DNA of 64,000 nt. Origin: Collimonas fungivorans Ter331. GTDB lineage: Bacteria > Pseudomonadota > Gammaproteobacteria > Burkholderiales > Burkholderiaceae_D. Shown here piece by piece: positions 9,041-17,435 of the stretch; position 1 is the stretch's first letter, and each line of letters opens with the position of its first letter. Location of the stretch: the NCBI RefSeq assembly GCF_000221045.1, contig NC_015856.1, positions 5,122,899-5,186,898 of the forward strand, read 5' to 3'. The notes below the pieces were generated by a model, which worked only from the letters and a program-made list of their open reading frames with translations, did not search any database and was not told where the DNA came from. A program made the translations under genes and the position numbers.

Positions 9041-9802
9041 TTACACACCCAACAAAGCATTCAGCACCGGCATCTTCTGCTCCAGCTGCGACGACGCAAA
9101 CGACTCCACGATCTGGCCGTGTTCCATCACATAAAAACGATCCGCCAGCGGCGCGGCAAAACAGAAGTTCTGCTCCACCATCACGATCGTGTAACCCTTG
9201 GCCTTCAGGGTGGTGATCATGCGCGCCAGCGTCTGCACGATGACCGGCGCCAGGCCCTCGGATATCTCGTCCAGCAGCAGCAGGCGCGCGCCGGTGCGCA
9301 AGATGCGCGCCACCGCCAGCATCTGCTGTTCGCCGCCCGACAAGCGTGTGCCCTGGCTGTTCCGGCGTTCTTTCAGGTTGGGAAACATGTCGTAGATTTC
9401 TTCGACAGACATGCCTTTTTCAGTAGTCGACAGCGACGGCGGCAGCAGCAGGTTTTCTTCCGTCGACAGCGAAGAAAAAATGCCGCGCTCTTCCGGACAA
9501 TAACCGACGCCGTGATGCGCAATCTTGTAGGTCGGCAGTCCTATCGTCTCGACTCCGCCTATTTTGATCGACCCTTTGCGCACACCGGTCAGGCCCATGA
9601 TCGCGCGCATGGTAGTCGTGCGGCCGGCGCCATTGCGGCCCAGCAGCGTCACTACCTCGCCCTTGTTCACGCTCAGGTTGACGTTGTGCAGGATGTGCGA
9701 TTCGCCATACCAGGCTTGCAGGTTTTCGATGCTGAGCGCAACCGTGCCCGCTGTACCTTGAGCCACGGCGCCGATGCTTGGAGATTGGACAGCGGACATC
9801 AA
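9041..9802 (-). CDS. livF: Liv-type ABC transporter ATPase LivF, with Arg in place of the Walker A Lys
   Basis: A 253-residue LivF-type ATPase: LQAWYGESHILHNVNL, Walker A region GRNGAGRTTT, CPEERGIFSSLSTEENL, signature LSGGEQQMLAVARIL and Walker B LLLLDEISEGLAP. The unusual point is Walker A: the codon is CGC (Arg) where nearly all ABC ATPases have the phosphate-binding Lys. The partner LivG has a normal GPNGAGKTT, so the heterodimer may keep one canonical site or tolerate Arg. The 4-bp overlap with livG shows coupling. The reading frame is intact, so this is not an obvious pseudogene. Confidence 0.93.
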   Translation of the reverse strand: MMSAVQSPSIGAVAQGTAGTVALSIENLQAWYGESHILHNVNLSVNKGEVVTLLGRNGAGRTTTMRAIMGLTGVRKGSIKIGGVETIGLPTYKIAHHGVGYCPEERGIFSSLSTEENLLLPPSLSTTEKGMSVEEIYDMFPNLKERRNSQGTRLSGGEQQMLAVARILRTGARLLLLDEISEGLAPVIVQTLARMITTLKAKGYTIVMVEQNFCFAAPLADRFYVMEHGQIVESFASSQLEQKMPVLNALLGV

Positions 9803-10569
9803 TGCGCTCCTGCCAGTGCTTCGGTGCTGGTGCCCATATAGGCTTCCATCACCAGCGGGTTCTTCGATACTTCTTCATAGCGGCCTTCCGCCAGCATGGC
9901 GCCGCGCTGCAGTACGCTGATCTTGTCGCAGATGCCCGACACCACGTTCATGTTGTGCTCCACCATCAGGATGGTGCGGCCAGCGGAAACCTTCTTGATC
10001 AGCGCCGTGACGCGATCGACGTCTTCGTGGCCCATGCCCTGGGTCGGTTCGTCCAGCAGCATCAGCTCCGGCTCCATGCCCAGGGTAGTGGCGATCTCCA
10101 GCGCCCGCTTGCGGCCGTAAGGCAGATCGACAGTCAGGGTATCGGCAAACTCGGTGAGGTCGACTTCGGCCAGCAACGCCATGGCGCGCTCGTTCAGCTG
10201 CGCCAGCGACTTACCGCTTTTCCAGAAATGGTAGGAGGTCCCCAGCGTACGCTGCAAGCCGATGCGCACGTTTTCCATCACGCTCAGGTGCGGAAACACG
10301 GCGGAAATCTGGAACGAACGGATGATGCCCTGGCGCGCGATCTGGGCCGGCGCATCGGTGGTGATGTCGCGGCCGTTGAACAGGATCTGGCCGGAAGTCG
10401 GCACCAGGAATTTGGTCAGCAGATTGAAGCAGGTTGTCTTACCTGCCCCGTTGGGACCGATCAGCGCGTGGATATGGCCGCGCTCGACCTGCAGGTTAAC
10501 GCCATTGACGGCCGTAAACCCCCTGAACTCCTTGGTCAGGTTTTTTGTCTCCAAGATGATGTCAGTCAT
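9799..10569 (-). CDS. livG: Liv-type ABC transporter ATPase LivG
   Basis: A 256-residue LivG-type ATPase and first gene of the transporter operon. Motifs are GPNGAGKTTCFNLL (Walker A), FQISAVFPHLSVMENV (Q-loop area), and LLDEPTQGMGHEDVDRV (Walker B). The ABC signature region reads LPYGRKRALEIATTLG, the usual LivG variant of LSGGQ. The ATG at 10569 is chosen because GGAGA sits 6-7 nt upstream; the reading frame runs about 20 codons further up but has no equally good start. It is coupled to livF by a 4-bp overlap. Confidence 0.94.
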   Translation of the reverse strand: MTDIILETKNLTKEFRGFTAVNGVNLQVERGHIHALIGPNGAGKTTCFNLLTKFLVPTSGQILFNGRDITTDAPAQIARQGIIRSFQISAVFPHLSVMENVRIGLQRTLGTSYHFWKSGKSLAQLNERAMALLAEVDLTEFADTLTVDLPYGRKRALEIATTLGMEPELMLLDEPTQGMGHEDVDRVTALIKKVSAGRTILMVEHNMNVVSGICDKISVLQRGAMLAEGRYEEVSKNPLVMEAYMGTSTEALAGAH

Positions 10570-10728
10570 CCGGTCTCCTATTGATGTTGCTTTATCGGAA
10601 CATCCCGGCTTGATAGATGATATGGCAATCACCTTATCAGCCTTATATTTTTTTACGGATACTAACCGTTGCCGCTCTGCGGCGGCAATACGTAGAAATA
10701 CTATACAAAAACTTTGGAGGAATTAGCC

Positions 10729-10749
10729 ATGTCTTACAAAATATCTTGA
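10729..10749 (+). other. Six-codon ORF behind a strong Shine-Dalgarno (leader peptide or gene-start fossil)
   Basis: On the plus strand GGAGG (10716-10720) stands 8 nt before an ATG encoding MSYKIS and then TGA. It lies in the roughly 200-bp gap between livG and the GMC oxidoreductase gene, both on the other strand. The spacing is textbook, but nothing coding follows in that direction. It may be a leader peptide, the start of a gene whose body was deleted, or chance. Only the motif is certain. Confidence 0.25.
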
Positions 10750-10776
10750 ACGGCCCCCACGCCCTAGCCCTTCTTT

Positions 10777-12417
10777 TTATTTACCGGCGCCTTCCTTGAT
10801 GAATTTTGCCGCCATTTCAGCAATCATCAAGGTCGGCGAATTGGTATTGCCGGATGTGATGGTCGGCATCACCGAGGCGTCAACCACGCGCAGGCCGGCC
10901 ACGCCCTTCACCCGGAGCTGGCTGTCCACCACCGCCATCGGATCGTCGCCACGGCCCATCTTGCACGTTCCTACGGGATGAAAAATCGTGGTGCCGATCT
11001 CGCCGGCGGCCTTGATCAGTTCTTCCTCGGTCCGGTATTGCGGGCCGGGCTTGAATTCTTCCGGCGCATATTTCCGCAGCGCCGGCGCCGCGGCAATCCT
11101 GCGCGTCAACAGCAGCGAAGCCGCGGCAACCTTGCGGTCTTCTTCGGTATCCAGGTAGTTCAGGGTGATTTTCGGCGCGCCCTCGGCCAGGCCCGAAGCA
11201 ATCTGCACATGACCGCGCGAGCTGGGCCGCAGGTTGCAGACGCTGGCGGTAAACGCCGGGAAGGCATGCAACGGATCGCCGAATTTCTCCAGCGACAGCG
11301 GCTGCACGTGATATTCCAGGTTAGCCGTGGCCTGCCCCGCATCGGACTTGGCGAACGCCCCCAGCTGCGACGGCGCCATCGACATCGGGCCGCTTTGCAT
11401 CAGCAGGTATTCCAGGCCGATCCGGGCCTTGCCCAGCCAGCTGCTGCTCATGGCGTTGAGGGTTTTTACCCCATTGACCTTGAACGCCATCCTGATCTGC
11501 AGATGGTCCTGCAGGTTCTCGCCGACACCTGGGGTATCCTGCATCACGGGAATCTGGTGCTGCTGCAACAGCGCCGCCGGGCCGATGCCGGACAACTGCA
11601 GGATATGCGGCGAACCGACAGCGCCGGCGCTCAGCAAGGTTTCACGGCTGGCCTCGGCGCGCCATTCCTTGCCGCCGCCGGAAAATTCGACGCCCTTGCA
11701 AACCAGCCCCTGCCGCTGGTCCTCCTCACTGCGTTCCAGCAACAGCCGTTTTACCTGGCAGCCGGTCATGATGGTCAGGTTGCCGCGGCCGCTGGCCGAA
11801 CGCAAGAACGCCTTGGCTGCATTCCAGCGAATCCCGCGTTTCTGGTTCACGTCAAAATAGCTGCATCCTTCATTGTCGCCGCGGTTAAAGTCGTCGACTT
11901 TGGGTATGCCGACTTCCGCCGCCGCATCGCGGAAAGCATCCAGTATCTTCCATGACAGGCGCTGTTTTTCAACCCGCCATTCACCGCCGGCGCCATGGAA
12001 TTCATCGGCGCCGTTGTAGTGATCCTCGCTCTTCTTAAACAGCGGCAGCACCTGCTCCCAGCGCCACGCCGGATCGCCGGTCAGCTGCGCCCACTGGTCG
12101 TAATCGCGAGCCTGGCCGCGCATGTAAATCATGCCGTTGATCGATGAACTCCCGCCCAGCACTTTCCCGCGCGGATAAATCAGGCTGCGCCCGTTCAGGC
12201 CGGCGTCCGGCTCGGTCCGGTACATCCAGTCGGTACGCGGATTGTTGATGCAGTACAGGTAACCGACAGGGATGTGGATCCAGATGTAATCATCTTTGGC
12301 GCCTGCTTCAATCAGCAATACCTTGACCGAGCTGTCCTGCGTCAGACGGTTCGCCAGCACGCAGCCGGCGGTGCCCGCGCCGATGATGATGTAGTCGTAT
12401 TTCCCTGCTGATTCCAT
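10777..12417 (-). CDS. GMC-family FAD-dependent oxidoreductase (choline/alcohol dehydrogenase-like)
   Basis: About 546 residues. The FAD-binding motif [17 protein letters not shown] is near the N-terminus, [20 protein letters not shown] is the GMC signature 1 region, and the C-terminal block holds HPVGTCKMG and [17 protein letters not shown] with the catalytic His/Asn environment. The pattern fits the BetA/AlkJ branch, which oxidises alcohols using FAD. ATG at 12417 is preferred over an upstream TTG because the latter adds a lysine/arginine-rich tail unlike the family. It lies between mmsA and the liv operon, hinting at a shared catabolic role; the substrate is unknown. Confidence 0.9.
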   Translation of the reverse strand: MESAGKYDYIIIGAGTAGCVLANRLTQDSSVKVLLIEAGAKDDYIWIHIPVGYLYCINNPRTDWMYRTEPDAGLNGRSLIYPRGKVLGGSSSINGMIYMRGQARDYDQWAQLTGDPAWRWEQVLPLFKKSEDHYNGADEFHGAGGEWRVEKQRLSWKILDAFRDAAAEVGIPKVDDFNRGDNEGCSYFDVNQKRGIRWNAAKAFLRSASGRGNLTIMTGCQVKRLLLERSEEDQRQGLVCKGVEFSGGGKEWRAEASRETLLSAGAVGSPHILQLSGIGPAALLQQHQIPVMQDTPGVGENLQDHLQIRMAFKVNGVKTLNAMSSSWLGKARIGLEYLLMQSGPMSMAPSQLGAFAKSDAGQATANLEYHVQPLSLEKFGDPLHAFPAFTASVCNLRPSSRGHVQIASGLAEGAPKITLNYLDTEEDRKVAAASLLLTRRIAAAPALRKYAPEEFKPGPQYRTEEELIKAAGEIGTTIFHPVGTCKMGRGDDPMAVVDSQLRVKGVAGLRVVDASVMPTITSGNTNSPTLMIAEMAAKFIKEGAGK

Positions 12418-12586
12418 GCGTCTCTTTCTCTTTTTTGTTTTGTGCAAACCTGATTTACAGATTGATTTTCAAAACCTCGTCCGGCGCTGCCTGAAAAATA
12501 AGATACCCAAATAAAGCATCACAGAACGAGATCTGTATAGGAATGAATATTATTTATATCATTTAATAAATAATTATTTATACTAT

Positions 12587-14107
12587 TTATTTAGCGACCG
12601 GCATGGTGAATTCCGCTCCTTTTGAAATCGTCTGCGGCCAACGTTGCATGATCGATTTGTAGCGTGTATAAAACCGTATGCCCTCTTCCCCATATGCATG
12701 CGTATCGCCGAACAACGAGCGCTTCCAGCCGCCAAAAGAATGCCAGGCCATCGGCACCGGAATCGGCACATTGATGCCGACCATGCCGACCTCGATCCGG
12801 CGCGAAAACTCGCGCGCCGTATTTCCGTCCGAGGTGAACAGCGCCACGCCGTTGCCGAATTCGTGGGCATTGATCAGGTTCACGGCGGCGGCAAAATCGG
12901 GTACCCGGACGATGCAAAGAACCGGTCCGAAAATTTCTTCCTGGTAGATTTTCATCTCCGGCGTTACCTGGTCGAACAACGATCCGCCAAGGAAAAATCC
13001 CTGCTCCAGCCCGGCGACTTTCAGGCCGCGGCCATCGACCAGCAATTTGGCGCCGGCAGCAACGCCGCCTTCGATGTAGGCCTCGATTTTTTCCTTGTGC
13101 ACGGCGCTCACCACCGGACCCATTTCCGCATCGGCTTCCATGCCGTTCTTGATCTTCAGCGCTTTCACGCGTGGAATCAAGGCTTCAATCAATTTGTCGG
13201 CGACATTGCCAACCGCGACCGCGACCGATATCGCCATGCAGCGTTCCCCGGCCGAACCGTAGGCGGCGCCCATCAAGGCGTCCACTGCCTGGTCCAGGTC
13301 GGCATCCGGCATCACCACCAGGTGATTCTTGGCGCCGCCCAGCGCCTGCACCCTGAGCGGATAAGCGCCTTTGCGCCGGGCCCCTTCCTGGTAGATATAT
13401 TCCGCAATCGGCGTGGAGCCGACGAACGACACCGCTTTCACATCGGGATGCTGCAACAAGGTATCCACCGCCAGCTTGTCGCCCTGCACCACATTGAAGA
13501 CGCCATCCGGCAAACCAGCCTGGTGGAACAGTTCAGCCATCATCAACGACGGCGACGGATCACGCTCGGATGGCTTGAGGATAAACGTATTGCCGGTCGC
13601 AATCGCCATTGGCGCCATCCACAACGGCACCATCACCGGAAAATTGAAGGGCGTGATGCCGGCCGTGACGCCCAGCGGCTGGCGCAGGTTCCAGTTATCG
13701 ATGCCGCCGCCGATATTGTCGGTAAATTGCGTCTTCAGCAGATGCGGAACGCCGCAAGCGAATTCGACGATCTCCAGGCCGCGCGTCACTTCGCCTTTGG
13801 CGTCGGAAAATACCTTGCCGTGCTCGCGCGTGATCGCCGCTGCCAGCGCATCGTGATGCTGCTCCATCAATTCCTTGAACCTGAACATCACCCGCGCGCG
13901 CTTCAGCGGCGCGGTGTCGGCCCATCCTGACGCTGCTGCCGATGCTGCCGCAACCGCACTGTTGACCTCTTCCACGCTGCCCAGCACAACCCTGGCCGAC
14001 ACCGCACCAGTAGCCGGATTAAACACGTCCTGCAAGCGGCCGCTGGTGGATTCGGCCACTTTGCCGTTGATGTAATGTTGAATAAGCGGAGTCGGGCTGG
14101 TAGTCAT
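12587..14107 (-). CDS. mmsA: Methylmalonate-semialdehyde dehydrogenase (CoA-acylating)
   Basis: A 506-residue aldehyde dehydrogenase of the MmsA branch: [42 protein letters not shown], catalytic Cys290 in GSAGERCMA, and the MmsA-typical tail [15 protein letters not shown]. MmsA converts methylmalonate or malonate semialdehyde with CoA and NAD to propionyl- or acetyl-CoA, in valine, thymine, beta-alanine and inositol breakdown. It is divergent from a LysR gene 150 bp away, its likely regulator. AGGA lies about 7 nt before the ATG. The nearby Liv transporter fits valine use, though this is inference. Confidence 0.94.
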   Translation of the reverse strand: MTTSPTPLIQHYINGKVAESTSGRLQDVFNPATGAVSARVVLGSVEEVNSAVAAASAAASGWADTAPLKRARVMFRFKELMEQHHDALAAAITREHGKVFSDAKGEVTRGLEIVEFACGVPHLLKTQFTDNIGGGIDNWNLRQPLGVTAGITPFNFPVMVPLWMAPMAIATGNTFILKPSERDPSPSLMMAELFHQAGLPDGVFNVVQGDKLAVDTLLQHPDVKAVSFVGSTPIAEYIYQEGARRKGAYPLRVQALGGAKNHLVVMPDADLDQAVDALMGAAYGSAGERCMAISVAVAVGNVADKLIEALIPRVKALKIKNGMEADAEMGPVVSAVHKEKIEAYIEGGVAAGAKLLVDGRGLKVAGLEQGFFLGGSLFDQVTPEMKIYQEEIFGPVLCIVRVPDFAAAVNLINAHEFGNGVALFTSDGNTAREFSRRIEVGMVGINVPIPVPMAWHSFGGWKRSLFGDTHAYGEEGIRFYTRYKSIMQRWPQTISKGAEFTMPVAK

Positions 14108-14257
14108 AAGGATTCCTTTTGGTAAAAACGGGTTCGGTTAGCGTTTTCCCAGAATATCGCTAGTTTTTCCAACAATCCAATGAGTTATGATCAAGATCAA
14201 TATAAGCAATGCTAATAATCTGTACTACAAAACTACTCCCGATGAAAAATTGAGCAT

Positions 14258-15145
14258 ATGGACATTACCCAACTTCGCGCCTTCGTCACCGTCGCCAGGG
14301 AAGGCAACCTGACGCGCGCCGCAGAACTGCTGCACGTCACGCAACCTGCCGTCAGCCTGCAAATCAAGTCGCTGCAGGCGAGCCTGAACCTGCAATTGTT
14401 TACGCGCATCCCCAGCGGCATGGCGTTGACCGACGATGGCGTCAAGTTAATGCCATTTGCCGAACGCGCAATCGCCGCCATGGCAGAATTGCGCCAGCAG
14501 GCAGAAAGCCTGCACTCCAACAGCTCGGAAATCCTGAGCGGAAAACTCGCGATCGGCACCATCCTCGATCCTGAATTCATCCGGCTGGGTGCTTTCCTGC
14601 AGCGCCTGGTGGAAAGTTATCCCCAGCTTTCTACACAGTTGCAACACAGCATGTCAGGCGATGTGCTGCAGCAAATCAAATCCGGCCATCTCGATGTCGG
14701 TTACTACCTCGGTACGCCAAACAAGAATTTCCATCGGCTCACACTGACACAATTTACTTACTGTGTGCTTGCACCATCCGGCTGGAAAAGCAGGGTTTCC
14801 GGAAAAGACTGGCCGGCTTTGGCCAAACTGCCCTGGATCTGGACTCCTCCCGAGTCGGCCCATCATCGTTTGCTCAGCAAAACTTTTGCTCAATACAAAG
14901 TCACCCCAAACAAAGTTGCCCTGGTCGACCAGGAACCTTCGATGCTCGACCTGGTGAAATCCGGAGTCGGCTTGTCCCTGGTGCGCGAGTCAGTGGCGCT
15001 GCGTGAAGCACATGCTCACGGCCTGGTGATTTCCGATACGGTCAATTTATCCACCGAACTTTCGTTTATCACCTTGGAGAAGCGTAAAGACGAACCGGTG
15101 ATTGCCGCAATTTTTGCCATATTGCAATCAATTTGGAAAAATTAA
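14258..15145 (+). CDS. LysR-family transcriptional regulator, divergent from mmsA
   Basis: A 295-residue LysR regulator. The winged HTH at residues 2-60 reads ITQLRAFVTVAREGNLTRAA followed by LLHVTQPAVSLQIKSLQ; the remainder is a periplasmic-binding-type effector domain. Divergent layout with mmsA suggests it controls that gene in response to a pathway intermediate. The intervening 150 bp is AT-rich, and an ATGATCAAGATCAAT stretch could hold a T-N11-A type site, though none is decisive. It is the only plus-strand gene left of the putative origin. Confidence 0.92.
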   Translation: MDITQLRAFVTVAREGNLTRAAELLHVTQPAVSLQIKSLQASLNLQLFTRIPSGMALTDDGVKLMPFAERAIAAMAELRQQAESLHSNSSEILSGKLAIGTILDPEFIRLGAFLQRLVESYPQLSTQLQHSMSGDVLQQIKSGHLDVGYYLGTPNKNFHRLTLTQFTYCVLAPSGWKSRVSGKDWPALAKLPWIWTPPESAHHRLLSKTFAQYKVTPNKVALVDQEPSMLDLVKSGVGLSLVRESVALREAHAHGLVISDTVNLSTELSFITLEKRKDEPVIAAIFAILQSIWKN

Positions 15146-15207
15146 TGCTTTAAAAGCCTTTTTTAGGAAGCAATCCTCCGCTTTTTTCCAAAACCGGTTT
15201 TTTCAGC

Positions 15208-15374
15208 TTTGTATTTAAAGATTTATATATATAAATAGTAGTAGTAGTTAACCACCTGCTTTTCTGTGGATAACTATGAATTTGACTATTCATTCAATAA
15301 CTTACGACTTGGATAAATGCTGAGTAAACCTTGTATCTGGAAAGAACATTTCTTGGATAAAAATAGAGCTCTGG
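15208..15374 (+). repeat. Origin-region direct repeat, copy A
   Basis: First of two 167-bp direct repeats, 391 bp apart and alignable without gaps. By hand count 21 of 167 positions differ (about 87% identity), with only 3 differences in the first 79 bp, which hold the functional-looking motifs. AT-rich tract 15212-15235, TAG x4 at 15236-15247, spacer 15248-15264, DnaA box TGTGGATAA at 15265-15273. A weaker TTGGATAA recurs twice further right. Confidence 0.9.
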
Positions 15375-15598
15375 TTTGTTGTCCTGTTTATTCACATTAG
15401 ATTCCTGTAGTTATCCAAAGACTTATCCACAACCCTCTTTTTGGATCTCTTCTTTTCCTCATTTTCAAATAGCTGCTTTTCTTGAATTGAAGAAAGAAGT
15501 GCTCTGAAAAAAAATGATTTTTCTTAAGGAATTGCATTTTTAACTTCTTTTTATTAATTCTTTTTTAAAAGCAACTTCAAAAGAAAAGGCTTTTCGGT

Positions 15599-15765
15599 TT
15601 TGTATTTAAAGGTTTATATATATAAATAGTAGTAGTAGTTAACTAACTGCTTTTCTGTGGATAACTATGAATTTGACCATTCATTCAAGTACTTATGAAT
15701 TGGATAAAGCCTGAGTAATCGGTGTATCGCAAAAGAACAGTTCTTGGATAAAAAGATGGCTGTGG
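15599..15765 (+). repeat. Origin-region direct repeat, copy B
   Basis: Second copy of the 167-bp repeat. AT-rich tract 15603-15626, TAG x4 at 15627-15638, spacer, DnaA box 15656-15664, in the same orientation and spacing as copy A. It is followed by two ATATCCACA boxes and one TTATCCACA box. Differences from copy A are concentrated outside the trio and box, which suggests constraint on those motifs. Confidence 0.9.
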
Positions 15766-15846
15766 AAAACTATCCTGGATATCCACAATTAAAAAACACG
15801 ATATCCACAGCTTTATCCACAAAACCTGAAAATTGGGTCGTTTACC

Positions 15847-15908
15847 GAGGTTTTTGAACCTCCCGAGACCGTTTTCAAGAAAAATTTTCTCTTGCCTAAA
15901 TAATAGGC
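15847..15908. promoter_or_regulatory. Two short palindromes between the origin block and the ATCase gene
   Basis: GAGGTTTTTGAACCTC (15847-15862; 6-bp arms) and GCCTAAATAATAGGC (15894-15908; 5-bp arms) stand between the last DnaA box and the pyrB-like start at 15989. They are candidate operators for that gene, perhaps for its own HTH-like domain, or a small hairpin in its leader. No function is shown. Confidence 0.35.
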
Positions 15909-15988
15909 AGCATCAAGGGGAGAGAAAAATCTGGACAGAACAAAGTCGAACCTTTAATGTACGCAAAGCGTATATAAAGGTGATGACA

Positions 15989-17290
15989 ATGAGTGACCAA
16001 CAGACTTTCCTGCGCGACGCCATGCGCCGCCTGAACCTGACCAGGGACCATTTTTCCGATCGCATCGGCGTCCGCAAGCGTGCATTGGACACCTGGCTGC
16101 TTCCCGAAACATCGAGTGAATTCCGGGTCATGCCCGACATCGTCAGCAAATTTGTCGGGGAAATCCTGGATGGCGAATTGCATCATCCAGCTTCAACGCA
16201 GAGCGTATATTCGAATAAAGCGGGCTCCCCGCTCCGCGAACAGATTGCCTATAACGGCAGACCCCAGCTGCTATCGGTGGGCCAGTTCTCACGCGATTCG
16301 CTGGAGCAGCTGTTCCGCATCACAGACATCATGCAGCCCATTGCGAGGCGCCAGAAGGTCACGCGCATCCTCGAGGGTGCCGTGCTGGCCAATCTGTTCT
16401 TTGAAGCCAGCACGCGCACGCGTATCAGCTTTGGCGCGGCGTTCTGCAGGCTGGGAGGTTCGGTTTGCGACACTACCGGTTTTACCTTCTCTTCAATGAC
16501 CAAGGGCGAATCGATTTATGACACCAGCCGCGTCATCAGCGGGTATGCCGACGCCCTGGTGGTCAGGCACCCTGAACAAGGGGCGGTCGACGAATTTGCC
16601 CGCGCCACGAATATCCCGGTAATCAATGGCGGCGACGGCCCGGGCGAGCACCCCAGCCAGGCGATCCTCGACCTGTACACCATACAGCGCGAATTCTCGC
16701 GGCTGGGGAAACTGGTCGACGGCGCCCACATCGTCATGGTCGGCGACCTGAAGTACGGCCGCACCGTGCATTCGCTGATCAAGCTGCTGGCGCTGTACCG
16801 CAACCTCAGGTTCACGCTGGTGGCGCCATCGACGCTGGAGATGCCGGCCCATATCCTGGAACGCATCGCGCGCGGCGGCCACGTGGTGGAGCAGTCGACC
16901 TCGCTGGCGCAAGGCTTGAAGGGGGCTGACATCGTGTACGCGACCCGGATCCAGAAAGAACGCTTCGCCGACGAGGCGATAGAGGGCTATACCCCGGATT
17001 TCCAGATCAACCAGGCGCTGATCGACTCCACCTGCAGCGCCGACACTATCGTCATGCATCCCCTGCCGCGCGACGGCAGGCCTGGCGCCAATGACCTCAG
17101 TACCGATCTTAACCACGATCCGCGCCTGGCGATCTTCCGCCAGACGGACAACGGCATACCGGTGAGGATGGCGATCTTTGCGACCTTGCTGGGTGTGGAA
17201 AACCAGGTCCAGCATTCGATGCGCGACGCCGGCTGGCGCTCGCCGCGGCATGTGGGGCCGGATGATGCGGCATTTGATGGGGTCGCCTAG
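15989..17290 (+). CDS. Aspartate carbamoyltransferase with N-terminal HTH-like extension
   Basis: About 433 residues; the catalytic chain is normally near 310. Residues 1-75 are extra: MSDQQTFLRDAMRRLNLTR, then DHFSDRIGVRKRALDTWLLP, which looks like a helix-turn-helix of a small DNA-binding protein. From about residue 95 the ATCase fold follows with FFEASTRTRISF (carbamoyl phosphate site), SSMTKGES (mobile Ser/Lys loop), NGGDGPGEHPSQ, MVGDLKYGRTVHSL and MHPLPRDGRPG, all catalytic landmarks in place. The reaction condenses carbamoyl phosphate and aspartate in pyrimidine synthesis. ATG at 15989 follows AAAGG by 8 nt; the frame is open further upstream but reads into origin-side DNA. Burkholderiales usually also have a conventional pyrB elsewhere, so this may be a second or regulatory version. 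Confidence 0.9.
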   Translation: MSDQQTFLRDAMRRLNLTRDHFSDRIGVRKRALDTWLLPETSSEFRVMPDIVSKFVGEILDGELHHPASTQSVYSNKAGSPLREQIAYNGRPQLLSVGQFSRDSLEQLFRITDIMQPIARRQKVTRILEGAVLANLFFEASTRTRISFGAAFCRLGGSVCDTTGFTFSSMTKGESIYDTSRVISGYADALVVRHPEQGAVDEFARATNIPVINGGDGPGEHPSQAILDLYTIQREFSRLGKLVDGAHIVMVGDLKYGRTVHSLIKLLALYRNLRFTLVAPSTLEMPAHILERIARGGHVVEQSTSLAQGLKGADIVYATRIQKERFADEAIEGYTPDFQINQALIDSTCSADTIVMHPLPRDGRPGANDLSTDLNHDPRLAIFRQTDNGIPVRMAIFATLLGVENQVQHSMRDAGWRSPRHVGPDDAAFDGVA

Positions 17291-17300
17291 ACGGGGTCGC

Positions 17301-17422
17301 GTAGGGTGGGCGCGCTTTTGTGCCCACGCGTGAACTCACGCCACATACATACCATTGTAGAGCCACGGAGGTGCGTACTCCGGTTATCGCGGTCACGCGT
17401 GGGCACGAGGTGCCCACCCTAC
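17301..17422. repeat. REP/BIME-like palindromic element, copy 1
   Basis: Begins GTAGGGTGGGC and ends GCCCACCCTAC, with internal CACGCGTG segments, so two inverted hairpins face each other. The GTAG start is typical of REP elements mobilised by RAYT transposases. It lies between the convergent ATCase and AsmA-like genes. Four more copies are listed below. Confidence 0.85.
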
Positions 17423-17435
17423 CCGGCCGCTTGCC

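Larger units (their letters stand above)
15208..15821. other. Putative chromosomal replication origin (oriC) with DnaA boxes and two unwinding modules
   Basis: An AT-rich non-coding block fills 15146-15988. Exact matches to TTATNCACA on either strand are at 15265-15273, 15388-15396, 15423-15431, 15656-15664 and 15813-15821; one-mismatch ATATCCACA boxes are at 15779-15787 and 15801-15809. Two copies of a 167-bp repeat each carry, in order, an AT-rich tract, four TAG triplets, a 17-bp spacer and an inverted DnaA box. That is the layout of the basal unwinding element (DnaA box, spacer, DnaA-trio, AT-rich DNA) described for Bacillus subtilis oriC. Two parS sites are 11 kb away, and genes to the left run almost all away from it. 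The far end of the window, next to the expected dnaA, shows only one box in its visible part. Function as oriC is inference. Confidence 0.75.

Noticed and set aside
17301..17422. Repeated palindromes as a CRISPR array
   Set aside because: Copies are 5-13 kb apart, vary in length and have no spacers.
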